Counted from the stretch's first letter, positions 37,755 to 46,853 are shown. The stretch: DNA of 53,742 nt from Alphaproteobacteria bacterium (GCA_030053915.1 JASGCT010000010.1:1-53742); one strand, 5' to 3'. A program made the numbers and translations. Notes: generated by a model not told the origin, from the letters alone.

Positions 37755-38489
37755 TTAATAATAATATCTTCTTACAAATTGCTCTAAACAACTTTGAATA
37801 TAAACAGCTAATTCAAGGTCGTTCCATAAGATTAAAAGTTCATAATCTGGGCGATATAGATTCATAAATTTAGTAAGGTCTGGTTCAAAAAGATGGGTAA
37901 TTTTACGAACAAACGATTTATTAAATCTATAATCTATATAACTATTTTTTTCTTGATAGAGCAGTCTATTTTGTAAAGCTTCGGATTGTCGATTTTTTTT
38001 AAACCGGAACATATTAATAATTTGGTTAAAATCTAAGCCAACCCCAATACCACCTGGGATTTGTCTCGTGTCACTTAATCGGTTTAGCCCTGGGGGTCGA
38101 TAATTAAAATATTTTGCATATTCATTGCGGTTTTGAATAGAATCTTGATGATAGTTTTTATTAAAAACCTTTACTTCAGGTAGATTCGTAATTTTAATAT
38201 GTAGTAAAATATCAAGGTTAAAATTAAAAATTGGATTAGTAGGAAATTGTTCCGTTTTTTTACCATCGAATGAAAAAAATAAAGAGTCATTATTTTGAAT
38301 TGGAATCTGATAATATCCCGAAGAATCCGTTAGTACTTCCTGACCACTTTTGTTTGATACACTCACATTTTTAATAGGTTGTAGATATTCTTTATCAAAT
38401 ACATGCCCATAAATTATTTTTTTTTGAGCTTTTAATCCAAATAAAAAAACAACCTGAATTAGAAAAATAAGGAATAGTTTTGTTATCAT
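37755..38489 (-). CDS. Secreted carboxypeptidase-regulatory-like domain protein
   Basis: About 244 residues from the ATG at 38489, which begins the signal peptide (MITKLFLIFLIQVVFLFG, then AQ). Upstream in-frame codons (38522) lie within kdsB and begin with TTG. The first 75 mature residues are a CarboxypepD_reg-like Ig domain (KIIYGHVFDKEYLQPIKNVS, then LTDSSGYYQI). The rest is basic and has no known domain, with many Tyr/Arg near the end. Likely periplasmic or outer membrane-associated. Last gene of the kdsB unit, 16 bases after kdsB. Confidence 0.75.
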   Translation of the reverse strand: MITKLFLIFLIQVVFLFGLKAQKKIIYGHVFDKEYLQPIKNVSVSNKSGQEVLTDSSGYYQIPIQNNDSLFFSFDGKKTEQFPTNPIFNFNLDILLHIKITNLPEVKVFNKNYHQDSIQNRNEYAKYFNYRPPGLNRLSDTRQIPGGIGVGLDFNQIINMFRFKKNRQSEALQNRLLYQEKNSYIDYRFNKSFVRKITHLFEPDLTKFMNLYRPDYELLILWNDLELAVYIQSCLEQFVRRYYY

Positions 38490-38505
38490 TAATTTTCGTA
38501 TATTT

Positions 38506-39243
38506 TTACATTCTATTTTCAATAGAGTTTAAATAATTTTGGGCTTTTATTAAGTCTTCAGGGGTATCAATTTCAATACCCATATACTCTGTAACTCTTA
38601 CATCGATTGGAATTCCCATTTCTAAAAATCGTAAGCATTCAATTTTCTCAGCGCATTCTAAAGGTGTAGGTGGCGTTTTAGTAAAACGTTGGAGTATTTG
38701 TTTTTGATAGGCATATAAACCTATATGCTCGTAGTAAACCTGATTTGGTATATTGGCTCGATTATAGGGAATGGGACTTCTTGAAAAAAATAAGGCTTTA
38801 AAATGTGAATCTATAGCACATTTAACATAATTAGGATCGTTTATATAATCTTTATTGTGCATTTCTTGTACAAGGGTACTCACTTTGGTACTATTATCTT
38901 TAAGAAAGGGTTCAAGTAATTTTTCTAAAGCACTTTTATTAACAAAGGGCTCATCACCTTGAATATTTACAATAACATGATAAGGTAAGTCATGAATAAC
39001 TTCAGCAATTCTGTCGCTACCACTTTCATGTTCTTTTTGGCTCATTATATATTTACCACCAATAGCGGCAATTTCATGAGCTATTAATTGGCTATCAGTA
39101 ACTACAAATACGTCATTAAATATATTGGTGCGTAGGGCATTTAAATATGTGGTTGCAATCACTGAATAATTTCCTAATGGTTGCAGTAATTTGGCAGGAA
39201 ATCGAGTTGCGGCTATTCTGGCTGGAATAAAAGCGGCTATCAT
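38506..39243 (-). CDS. kdsB: 3-deoxy-manno-octulosonate cytidylyltransferase
   Basis: This 245-residue enzyme activates KDO to CMP-KDO for LPS core synthesis. It has the family start IPARIAATRFPAKLL, VNIQGDEPFV and the end MGIEIDTPEDL, all in the expected places and full length. It overlaps the upstream hydroxylase by four bases (ATGA), implying translational coupling. Cytoplasmic. Together with lpxD it shows the organism makes a lipid A/KDO type LPS. Confidence 0.95.
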   Translation of the reverse strand: MIAAFIPARIAATRFPAKLLQPLGNYSVIATTYLNALRTNIFNDVFVVTDSQLIAHEIAAIGGKYIMSQKEHESGSDRIAEVIHDLPYHVIVNIQGDEPFVNKSALEKLLEPFLKDNSTKVSTLVQEMHNKDYINDPNYVKCAIDSHFKALFFSRSPIPYNRANIPNQVYYEHIGLYAYQKQILQRFTKTPPTPLECAEKIECLRFLEMGIPIDVRVTEYMGIEIDTPEDLIKAQNYLNSIENRM

Positions 39244-40037
39244 GATTTATGTGTAAAAGGAAGTTTAAGGTGATACATGATGTCTTCATCAATGTCTTCT
39301 TTTTCACAATCGATTCCAAATTTAATTTTAGAAATTGGCAAAAATTTATAGGTACCAAAAATTCGATCCCAACAAGAAAAAATATTGCTATAATTTGAAT
39401 TTGTATAAGGCATTAAAAAATGGTGATGCACTTTGTGCATGCCGGGTGTTACCACAAGATAGCTTAAAAATTTATCTAATTTATTGGGATATTTAATATT
39501 GCTATGATTGTATTGAGACATGAGTATAGAAAGGACTTGATAAAGTGCAACCATCCAGAGTTGACAGCCTAATATCATAATTGTAAGAAGGGTCATCAAT
39601 AATCTTAACATGTCTTCTAAGGGATGATGACGATTTGAGGTTGTAACATCTACCTTTGTATCGGTATGATGAATGATATGAATTTTCCAAAGCCACGACA
39701 CTTGATGTTGAGCCCAATGAATAAAATACGCTGCTAAAAAGTCTAACATCATTACTGTAATCAAGGTTTGTAACCATACTGGGAATTGAAAATATTGAAG
39801 TATCCCGATATGATTTATTTGACAAAAGTTTACAAGGTATAACATGAAGCTTGCAAAAGCCATGCCAAGTAGCAGTTTAGTAAAATGGAAAAAAATATTA
39901 ACTTTAAAATGATGAAATCTATTATAATAAAACATAATAACAGGGTTACTAAATTCTATAAACATAATAATTACTAAGGTAATAAAAACGAATATTTCTC
40001 GATATTCTCTTTTATTGATAAGGTCTATTAAAGTCAT
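39240..40037 (-). CDS. Fatty acid hydroxylase / sterol desaturase family protein
   Basis: This 265-residue membrane protein has the di-iron histidine clusters HWAQH, HIIHHTDTKVD, SNRHHPLED and MHKVHHHF. It is a different subfamily from the tandem pair near 3-4.5 kb: motif spacing and surrounding residues differ (for example SNRHHPLEDM is absent there). It hydroxylates or desaturates an unknown membrane lipid. It lies between dnaN (15 bases) and kdsB (4-base overlap), so it is translated together with an LPS enzyme, and acting on lipid A or an acyl precursor is a reasonable guess. Confidence 0.85.
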   Translation of the reverse strand: MTLIDLINKREYREIFVFITLVIIMFIEFSNPVIMFYYNRFHHFKVNIFFHFTKLLLGMAFASFMLYLVNFCQINHIGILQYFQFPVWLQTLITVMMLDFLAAYFIHWAQHQVSWLWKIHIIHHTDTKVDVTTSNRHHPLEDMLRLLMTLLTIMILGCQLWMVALYQVLSILMSQYNHSNIKYPNKLDKFLSYLVVTPGMHKVHHHFLMPYTNSNYSNIFSCWDRIFGTYKFLPISKIKFGIDCEKEDIDEDIMYHLKLPFTHKS

Positions 40038-40052
40038 GTTTATAGTTTAAAT

Positions 40053-41180
40053 TTAAGCTATAGCTAAAGGGATTACTAAAAGAAAATAGTTTTCGTGTTC
40101 ATTTTGTTCAACGGGTTTTATAACCACAGCTTTCATGGGACTAATAATTTCAAATTGAATGTTTTCTGAGCTAAAAGCAGTGAGATTTTCGATTAAGTTT
40201 TTGCCATTAAATCCTATAGTTAATTCATCGCCACTAAATTGACAATTTAAATTTTCTTGTCCTGCATTATTAAATTCTGAATCTTCAGTATCAACAACTA
40301 AACTATTGCTACGAGCGTTTAAGCGAACGAGGTTGTTGGATTTACTACTAAATACAATAACTCTTTTAAGTGCATTCAAGAGTTCGTTTTTATTAATAGT
40401 TAAAGTAAAATTAAATTCACGGGGTATCACGATAGTATAATCAGGAAATTTGGCTTCAATGAGACGGGTTGAAAGTGTAAAATGTTGGGCTCGTATAAAA
40501 GCGAATTTACTTGAAAAGTCTAATTCAATGTCTTCATCAATTGTATTAACGATAGATTTTAAACTTTGTAAAGGTTTTTTACTAATGATAAATTTAGAAT
40601 CTTCACCTTCAAAGATCACGTTGTCATTTCGGTAAAAAGACAACCGATGCGCATCAGTAGATACAAAATTAAGCCCTTGGTTTTTAACTTCGAACAATAA
40701 GCCGCACATGGCTGGACGGTTGGAGTCATTTGATAAACTTGATTGGGTGTAGGAAATGGCTTCAGCCAAGTATTTTGAGGGCACTTTAACGTTGCAGGTT
40801 ATGGCATTTTCTTCTTCTTTTGAAACATCTTTGGGATAATTTCCTGAATTTTCTCCCATAAATTTATAATTACCATTATTTGTAGATACTTGAATTTGGA
40901 AGTTTTCATCGACACTAAAAATAAGGGGTTGATCGGGTACTTTGCTAAGGTATTCAACAAGTTGTTTGGCTCTGATACAAATAGACCCTTCGTTTTCAGA
41001 TTCTACATCTAATTTAACTTGAATTGTGCTTTCAAGGTCTGTAGCGACTATGGTTAATATTTTATTATTAACTACAAAAAGAAAATTTTCAAGAACTGGC
41101 AATACAGAATGAGAAACGATGATTCCGTTTAGCATGTGCAAACTTTTATTAAGTTGGCCTGATGATACAATAAATTTCAT
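40053..41180 (-). CDS. dnaN: DNA polymerase III beta subunit (sliding clamp)
   Basis: This 375-residue protein forms the ring that holds DNA polymerase III on DNA. It has the three-repeat beta-clamp layout: the start FIVSSGQLNKSLHMLNGIIV, SNDSNRPAMCGLLFEV in the middle repeat, TDAHRLSFYR and the end MKAVVIKPV. It is full length and intact. It is not next to dnaA or recF, common outside a few groups. A TAATTTTG box lies before its start, so it may be transcribed alone or within the larger minus-strand run. Confidence 0.95.
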   Translation of the reverse strand: MKFIVSSGQLNKSLHMLNGIIVSHSVLPVLENFLFVVNNKILTIVATDLESTIQVKLDVESENEGSICIRAKQLVEYLSKVPDQPLIFSVDENFQIQVSTNNGNYKFMGENSGNYPKDVSKEEENAITCNVKVPSKYLAEAISYTQSSLSNDSNRPAMCGLLFEVKNQGLNFVSTDAHRLSFYRNDNVIFEGEDSKFIISKKPLQSLKSIVNTIDEDIELDFSSKFAFIRAQHFTLSTRLIEAKFPDYTIVIPREFNFTLTINKNELLNALKRVIVFSSKSNNLVRLNARSNSLVVDTEDSEFNNAGQENLNCQFSGDELTIGFNGKNLIENLTAFSSENIQFEIISPMKAVVIKPVEQNEHENYFLLVIPLAIA

Positions 41181-41200
41181 GTTTTTATGATTTAATTTTA

Positions 41201-41208
41201 CAAAATTA
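41201..41208 (-). promoter_or_regulatory. -7 box (TAATTTTG) for dnaN
   Basis: Minus-strand TAATTTTG, 20 bases before the ATG at 41180, within the 46-base gap after comB. Confidence 0.4.
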
Positions 41209-41226
41209 CGATTTTTTTTATTAAAT

Positions 41227-41952
41227 TTAGAAATATTTAGGAATTAATTTTTCATTTTCATAAAAAGGGACTATTGGAGCGGAATTTAAATAGACACAAT
41301 CTAATAAATCTTGCTCTGAACATCCATAACTTGTTAAACGGTGCCAATGGGTTGTGTTTTTAATAAATTCATTAAGATTTTGGGCGTGTAAATTATATAT
41401 TTCAAGTGCATTTAAAGTACTATCGCAAAAAATCTCGAACGTATTTTTAAGTTCATTAGCCATAGCCCCAGCCAAAAGAAAATCTTCTAAGTTAAATCTA
41501 TTTTTCCAACCGGCACAACAAAGATAGGTTGTTTTTTGGTTTAAAGTTAAAAATTTGACTACTTGTTCTAAATTAACAAATGAACCACAGATTATTTGTG
41601 CGGGGCGATAATTTAAGGCTTGGTTAATTAATTTTGTGCCATTGGTTGTGGTTAAAACAAGAATTTTATTTTGTATATAGTCTCGTGAAAATTGAGAGGG
41701 TGAGTTTCCACAGGTTAAGCCATCAAGTTTTTTACCATCGCGTTCTCCAGCGGTTATGGCGTTTAATGTCATGCCAAGTTCAATACATTGATTAATATCG
41801 CTTACAGGTACTATATATTTACATCCATTAAATAAAGCAACTGCTATCGTTGAGGTAGCTCTAAAAACATCAATCACAACAACAACGCTATCCTGAAGGT
41901 CGTATAGTGGCAAAAGTAAAGGTGATGATATGGTATATATTTTAGGTTTCAT
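41227..41952 (-). CDS. comB: 2-phosphosulfolactate phosphatase (ComB family)
   Basis: This 241-residue enzyme belongs to the ComB family that removes phosphate from 2-phosphosulfolactate. Hallmarks are VVVIDVFRATSTIAVAL, ITAGERDGKKLDG, GNSPSQF and LTTTNGT. In archaea the step leads to coenzyme M; in bacteria the product is usually sulfolactate and the role less clear. No phosphosulfolactate synthase gene is in the window. Its start overlaps the zapA stop by four bases, indicating one transcript with zapA. Confidence 0.85.
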   Translation of the reverse strand: MKPKIYTISSPLLLPLYDLQDSVVVVIDVFRATSTIAVALFNGCKYIVPVSDINQCIELGMTLNAITAGERDGKKLDGLTCGNSPSQFSRDYIQNKILVLTTTNGTKLINQALNYRPAQIICGSFVNLEQVVKFLTLNQKTTYLCCAGWKNRFNLEDFLLAGAMANELKNTFEIFCDSTLNALEIYNLHAQNLNEFIKNTTHWHRLTSYGCSEQDLLDCVYLNSAPIVPFYENEKLIPKYF

Positions 41953-42269
41953 AAATTAAGAGTTTGATTTGTTTCTAATTGTTGGGTTAGCATGTTATCG
42001 ATAGATTGTAATTTTTCAGTAAGAAAATCTAAGGATAGTTTTTGATAATTATGGGCTTGATTACTTTGTTCGCATGCAAACCAGATAAGAATCATAGACA
42101 ATAAATCTTGCATATCTTTACCAGGGAATTCGGAGGTATATTCTTTAATTTTTGTATTGACCTGATGGCACATTTTACGAACAAATTCCTCGTTTTGGGT
42201 TTCAACTTTTACTTTAAAACTACGTTCTGCAATTGCTAAATTAATTACAATTTCATTTGGTGAATTCAT
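41949..42269 (-). CDS. zapA: Cell division protein ZapA
   Basis: This 106-residue protein matches the ZapA family, which bundles FtsZ filaments at the division site. The N-terminal half has INLAIAERSFKVKVE, a typical start, and the C-terminal half is a long helix for coiled-coil pairing. It overlaps the upstream coiled-coil gene by 17 bases and the downstream comB by 4. It is in the usual Bacteroidota place downstream of pheT. Confidence 0.8.
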   Translation of the reverse strand: MNSPNEIVINLAIAERSFKVKVETQNEEFVRKMCHQVNTKIKEYTSEFPGKDMQDLLSMILIWFACEQSNQAHNYQKLSLDFLTEKLQSIDNMLTQQLETNQTLNL

Positions 42270-42558
42270 GGTTTTGTATTATATTTATAAAATTATCAAT
42301 ATCATTTATATATTTTTGTAAATCAGCTCTTAGTGCCATTTTATCTTCTTCAGGGAGTTGCGCTTGGTTGATTGCATTAGAAAGTTGGGTGCGTTTTAAG
42401 GCTTCAATTTCAATATTTTTTTCATTAAGTTCAGCTTTTAGACGGTTATTTTCGAGGGTTAAATTTTTATTCGTCACCATGAGCAATTGGTGTTGATTCA
42501 GTAATTTGTTAAATTTAATTTTAATTTGAAGGGCTAATTCGTTTAATTCAAAATTCAT
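42253..42558 (-). CDS. Small coiled-coil protein encoded next to ZapA
   Basis: This 101-residue protein is mainly a coiled coil: residues 20-65 have heptad-like Leu/Ile spacing with many Glu, Lys and Asn, ending in EEDKMALRADLQKYINDIDN. No signal peptide or membrane segment. It is 11 bases after pheT and overlaps zapA by 17 bases, so it is probably translated together with ZapA and may act with it in cell division, similar in shape to ZapB. Sequence identity to ZapB is not evident. Confidence 0.65.
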   Translation of the reverse strand: MNFELNELALQIKIKFNKLLNQHQLLMVTNKNLTLENNRLKAELNEKNIEIEALKRTQLSNAINQAQLPEEDKMALRADLQKYINDIDNFINIIQNHEFTK

Positions 42559-42569
42559 ATTATATTTAT

Positions 42570-44987
42570 TTAAATTCTTATTTCGGCAGGAAGATTTCTA
42601 ATTAAATAATTTTGAATACTTTTCATTATGTCGTCAATTTCTGAATCTTTTAGAGTTCTTTCATCATGTTGAAACATAAAATTAAGTCCGATTGCTTTTT
42701 TATCGATGCCAATTTTATTGTTTTCAAAAAGGTCAAAAACCGAGAAATTTTTAAGAAGTTCTGGTTTAATTTTATTGATAATTTCGTGAATTTTTTCATA
42801 GAAGCAATTTTTATTAATTATCAAAGAAAGATCTCTTTCAATAGCGGGGAAGCGTGGAATTTTTTGGAAGGTTAAGTGACTGAAATGAGATAGTTCAACC
42901 AATTTTTTAACATATAAAAAAGCATAAAATACAGGTTGTTTTATTAGAAAATGTTTTAAATCTGATTGGGTTAATATTTTAATTTCGCCAATAACAGTTT
43001 GGTTACTAAAAATATTAACTGCGCCCGTTTCTGCCGAATAATCTAAAAAAATATTTGGAATTTTTAGAATACTTATTATTCCTTGAACATACCCTTTTAA
43101 ATCAAAGATATCTACTGCATTATTAGTAGTTTTCCAATGTCGTTCAAATTGATTTCCAGTGATAAACAAGGCAAGGTGTTTTTCTTGATTATACTGGTTA
43201 GACGATTTATTATAAATTTGACCGAACTCAAAAAGTTTTAAATGGTGCTGTTGTCGCCTCAAGTTATATTCGATGACTGCTAATCCAGATTCTAATAAAG
43301 AAGTTCTAAGTACATTATGTTCGTTGCTAAGGCTGTTTTCTAAAAATATGGCATTTTCTTTTTGGAATGGTGCTAAATGTTCAGCAGATATTAAAGAATT
43401 TGTCCATATTTCAAAAAAGCCTTCACCAACTAAATAATTAGAAATTTTTTGATAAATATTTTTTTCAATTTTATGTTCGGGTAAATTTGAAAGGCTAAAT
43501 TTTAAATCTTTGTTGACCGTGGGTATCGCATTAAAACCGTAAATTCTTAAAATCTCTTCTACAAGGTCAGCGGGGAATTCAACATCTGTTTTAGCAAACG
43601 GCACACGTACGTGAATAAATTCGAAATTATTTACAATTATTTCAAAATTAAGGGCTGCTAAAATGCTTTTAATTTTTTCTGGGTTCAGGTCGAACCCTGC
43701 AATTTTTTTAAAAAAAGCATATTTTAAAGTAATTTCTTTTTGAGGTGCGGGATTGGGATACAGGTCTTCGATTAAGCTACAATCTCCGCCGGCTAACTCA
43801 ACAATAAGTTGGCAAGCTCTTTGAAGGGCTTTTTTGCAATTTGAAATGTCTATTTTTTTTTCAAACCTTTGTGCGGCTTCAGTTCTAAGTTGGTGTGCAA
43901 AGGAGGTTTGTCGAATATTAATGGGATTAAAACAGGCACTTTCTATAAAAATTGAGGTTGTGTTTACAGTTATACCGCTATCTATACCGCCATAAACACC
44001 TGCCATACAAAGTGGTCCATTACAATCCGCAATCATAATATCTGTTTCTTTAAGTTGCCTGTCAACACCGTCTAAAGTTTTAAAAATAAAGCCTTCAGGA
44101 AATCGCTTCACAAAAATTGAATCGCCATGAATTTTATCGGCGTCAAAGGCATGAAGTGGTTGTCCGGTTTCAAGAAGAATATAATTAGTAATATCCACAA
44201 TATTATTAATTGGATTAACCCCAACCGATAGTAATTTAGCTTTAAGCCATTCAGGTGAAGGGTGCACTTTTACTCGGTCTATACGCATGCCAACATAACG
44301 TGGGCAGTCGGTTTGATGTTCAACAATGATTTTAAAATTTTTAATTTCAGGGATGAGATTCAATTTAGAATGGTAGATATTTTGTAATTGATATAAATGC
44401 CCGTTATGATTTAAAAATGCTGCTAATTCCGTTGCAATACCAATATAACTGAGGGCATCAGAGCGGTTAGCAGTTATATTTAAATTTAATATGGTATCTT
44501 GACGTGGTACATAGATCGATGCTAATTCTTGTCCTGGTTTTGCATTTTGTGGCGACAGTTTTAAAATATCTGCTTTAAAGTCGCTAATACCTAATTCAAA
44601 TTCAGAGCAAATCATTCCCAAGCTATCTACCCCATTAATAAGTTTGCCTTCGATTAGAATTTCTTCTTGTTTATAATTAAATAAAATAGCACCGGGTTGT
44701 GCAAATGCTACTAATTGATGCATTGCAATTGTTGGGGAACCGCACACAACTTGTGCAATTTGTTTTGTTCCTATATTCAGTTTAACAACTTTTAAATGAT
44801 TTTGATTGGGATGATTTGTAATGCTAATAACCTCTGCCACGATCACATTTTTAAATCCACCTTTATAAAAATCAAATTCGTAAATTTCTTCAACTTCTAA
44901 ACCAATTTGAGTTAAAATATCGCTAAGCTCGGTGGTATTTAATTTAAGTGGCAAATAATTATACAACCAATTTTGGTTTAATTTCAT
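42570..44987 (-). CDS. pheT: Phenylalanyl-tRNA synthetase beta subunit
   Basis: This 805-residue protein pairs with PheS to charge tRNA-Phe. The layout is standard: N-terminal tRNA-binding OB domain (about 40-150, VIVAEVISITNHPNQNHLKV), B3/B4 editing domain (about 215-390, with LETGQPLHAFDADKI), B5 domain, catalytic-like core and C-terminal anticodon-binding FDX-ACB domain (about 710-805, PRFPAIERDLSLI). Intact. The partner pheS is not adjacent; tRNA-Ser lies just upstream. Confidence 0.95.
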   Translation of the reverse strand: MKLNQNWLYNYLPLKLNTTELSDILTQIGLEVEEIYEFDFYKGGFKNVIVAEVISITNHPNQNHLKVVKLNIGTKQIAQVVCGSPTIAMHQLVAFAQPGAILFNYKQEEILIEGKLINGVDSLGMICSEFELGISDFKADILKLSPQNAKPGQELASIYVPRQDTILNLNITANRSDALSYIGIATELAAFLNHNGHLYQLQNIYHSKLNLIPEIKNFKIIVEHQTDCPRYVGMRIDRVKVHPSPEWLKAKLLSVGVNPINNIVDITNYILLETGQPLHAFDADKIHGDSIFVKRFPEGFIFKTLDGVDRQLKETDIMIADCNGPLCMAGVYGGIDSGITVNTTSIFIESACFNPINIRQTSFAHQLRTEAAQRFEKKIDISNCKKALQRACQLIVELAGGDCSLIEDLYPNPAPQKEITLKYAFFKKIAGFDLNPEKIKSILAALNFEIIVNNFEFIHVRVPFAKTDVEFPADLVEEILRIYGFNAIPTVNKDLKFSLSNLPEHKIEKNIYQKISNYLVGEGFFEIWTNSLISAEHLAPFQKENAIFLENSLSNEHNVLRTSLLESGLAVIEYNLRRQQHHLKLFEFGQIYNKSSNQYNQEKHLALFITGNQFERHWKTTNNAVDIFDLKGYVQGIISILKIPNIFLDYSAETGAVNIFSNQTVIGEIKILTQSDLKHFLIKQPVFYAFLYVKKLVELSHFSHLTFQKIPRFPAIERDLSLIINKNCFYEKIHEIINKIKPELLKNFSVFDLFENNKIGIDKKAIGLNFMFQHDERTLKDSEIDDIMKSIQNYLIRNLPAEIRI

Positions 44988-44999
44988 AACATTATATTT

Positions 45000-45090
45000 T
45001 GGCGGAGACGGCGAGATTCGAACTCGCGATACCCTTTAGGAGTATACACACTTTCCAGGCGTGCTCCTTCAACCACTCGGACACGTCTCC
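45000..45090 (-). tRNA. tRNA-Ser (GGA anticodon)
   Basis: The minus strand folds as a class II tRNA of 91 bases: acceptor GGAGACG/CGTCTCC, a D arm with the TGGTTGAAGGA loop pattern, anticodon loop CCTGGAAAG (anticodon GGA), a long variable arm (TACTCCTAAAGGGTA) as in serine tRNAs, and GTTCGAATC in the T loop. The discriminator is G and the CCA end is encoded. It reads UCC/UCU serine codons. Confidence 0.95.
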
Positions 45091-45245
45091 ATATTTTAAT
45101 TGCAAAATTAATGAATTATTATGAATTAATTGCATTAAAATGCTGTTTTTGTAAAAACTAAGTAAAAAATGTTATTTTAATGTTAAAATGTGTTAGGATT
45201 TTTTAAGAGTCGTTTTCGTTTTAAAGCGTACTTTATAATATAGGA

Positions 45246-45719
45246 TTATACTGTAATTTGAAAAATTTGACATAATGCGTTCCATAGTCTTTTTTTCGCA
45301 TTAATAATTTTAGGGGTTGTTAATAATAATTGATCTAATGTTTCGCTAACAACTATTTTTACACCTTGATCTTCAAATGGTTCGTAAAATTTAAAATCTA
45401 AAGAAAATCCATAATCATATATTAAATAATCAGTAAAAAACAGAACAATATCCACATTAAATTGCTTCAAAATTACTTTATAGGCTTGTTTTTGAAAACT
45501 ATTATTTACAACAATACAATCTTGTCTTGTCAATTTACAGGACGCTAAAATTTTATCTAAGAATGCTATTTCTGTTGGTGTAGATTGGCGTTTATCATGC
45601 GTATAGTCTGTAATTATCAACACTTTTGCTGTTACATTGCCCTCAAAAACAATAGGTTTGTGAATTATCATTTTTTCAGCATAAAATTCATTTAATAATA
45701 CTTGAGGTAATTTTGACAT
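45246..45719 (-). CDS. Conserved-looking hypothetical protein
   Basis: This 157-residue protein has no signal peptide or membrane segment. It has an alternating strand-helix pattern (KVLIITDYTHD, then DCIVVNN, then VDIVLFFTDYLIYDYGFSL and VKIVVSETLDQLL), suggesting a small Rossmann-like or flavodoxin-like alpha/beta fold. I do not recognise the family. It is divergent from ilvE, with an 83-base shared upstream region that carries promoter boxes for both genes. Confidence 0.65.
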   Translation of the reverse strand: MSKLPQVLLNEFYAEKMIIHKPIVFEGNVTAKVLIITDYTHDKRQSTPTEIAFLDKILASCKLTRQDCIVVNNSFQKQAYKVILKQFNVDIVLFFTDYLIYDYGFSLDFKFYEPFEDQGVKIVVSETLDQLLLTTPKIINAKKRLWNALCQIFQITV

Positions 45720-45742
45720 AAAACTTATTTAGCTAAAAAATG

Positions 45743-45750
45743 CAAAAATA
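45743..45750 (-). promoter_or_regulatory. -7 box (TATTTTTG) for the hypothetical gene ending at 45246
   Basis: Minus-strand TATTTTTG, 24 bases before the ATG at 45719, in the shared region with the divergent ilvE. Confidence 0.4.
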
Positions 45751-45783
45751 ATCATTTTTTATAAATTGATAAAAAAAATTAAT

Positions 45784-45791
45784 TAACTTTG
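45784..45791 (+). promoter_or_regulatory. -7 box (TAACTTTG) for ilvE
   Basis: TAACTTTG, 11 bases before the ATG at 45803, with a TTG at 45766-45768 as possible -33 element (spacing 15, slightly short). The untranslated leader would be only a few bases. Confidence 0.5.
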
Positions 45792-45802
45792 CAATAAAAA
45801 AT

Positions 45803-46852
45803 ATGATAGATATCCAATTAAGTTCAAAATCGAACCTTAAAAACACAGATTTTAATAACCTTGGTTTTGGAAAAATTTTTACTGACCACATGTTAGTAGC
45901 GGACTATTTTGATGGGAATTGGCAAACTGTAAACATTATACCCTACCAACCTCTTGTTTTAGACCCTTCGGCTTGTTGTTTTCATTACGGACAAGAGATA
46001 TTTGAGGGGTTAAAAGCTTTTAAACATAGTGACGGTAAAATTTCTATTTTTCGACCCGACCAGAATGCAGAAAGATTTAATAATTCAGCACTGAGAATGG
46101 GCATGCCAGAAATACCCAAAGAAATTTTTATTGACGGCTTATGTCAATTGGTTAAAATTGACCAAAATTGGATTCCTACTGCAGAAGGCACCAGTTTATA
46201 CATTAGACCTTTTATGATTGCCACTGAAAATATTTTAGGGGTACATTCAAGCAAACAATATAAATTTATTATTATTCTGAGTCCTGTTGGCAGCTATTTT
46301 AGTGTACCCAAACCGCTTCATATTATAATAGAAGAACATTATGCAAGAGCTGTAAAAGGTGGTACAGGTAATGCCAAGAATGCTGGGAATTATGGTGCAA
46401 CGCTTTTACCTACTAATTTAGCCAATAAACATGGTTTTGACCAGATATTATGGATTGATTATCAAAAAAATATTCAAGAAGTAGGTATGATGAATGTGAT
46501 GTTTAAAATTAATAACGAAATTCATACGCCATCTTTAAGTCATGGTACCATTTTAGACGGTATTACTCGAAAATCTATTATACAGCTTGTTAAAGATATG
46601 GGCATCCCAATATTTGAACGAGATATCAATATTTCTGAAATTTTTGAAGCCTCTCAAAATGGGACTTTACAAGAAATGTTTGGCACAGGCACCGCCGCTG
46701 TCATTTTACAAATTGAAAAATTGACCTATCAAGATAAAACCATTACATTAAATATAGACACATTTAAAACGTCTTCAGCATTAAAACAAACATTAATCAA
46801 TATTCAAACTGGTGCTAAAAAAGATACGCATGGTTGGCTAACCTATATTTAA
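45803..46852 (+). CDS. ilvE: Branched-chain amino acid aminotransferase
   Basis: This 349-residue PLP enzyme interconverts Leu/Ile/Val and their 2-oxo acids. It is of the eukaryote-like class II type: the start includes LGFGKIFTDHML and PACCFHYGQEIFEGLKAF. The PLP lysine is expected in GGTGNAKNAGNYG, and EMFGTGTAAVI lies near the end. Intact and full length. The next gene starts one base after its stop, so they form a unit. Cytoplasmic. Confidence 0.9.
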   Translation: MIDIQLSSKSNLKNTDFNNLGFGKIFTDHMLVADYFDGNWQTVNIIPYQPLVLDPSACCFHYGQEIFEGLKAFKHSDGKISIFRPDQNAERFNNSALRMGMPEIPKEIFIDGLCQLVKIDQNWIPTAEGTSLYIRPFMIATENILGVHSSKQYKFIIILSPVGSYFSVPKPLHIIIEEHYARAVKGGTGNAKNAGNYGATLLPTNLANKHGFDQILWIDYQKNIQEVGMMNVMFKINNEIHTPSLSHGTILDGITRKSIIQLVKDMGIPIFERDINISEIFEASQNGTLQEMFGTGTAAVILQIEKLTYQDKTITLNIDTFKTSSALKQTLINIQTGAKKDTHGWLTYI

Positions 46853-46853
46853 T

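Noticed and set aside
40053..41180. Replication origin near dnaN
   Set aside because: No dnaA gene and no DnaA-box cluster around it; the gene lies in a dense transcription unit.
41940..41960. 6S RNA, often found just downstream of zapA
   Set aside because: zapA and comB overlap by four bases, so there is no room for it here.
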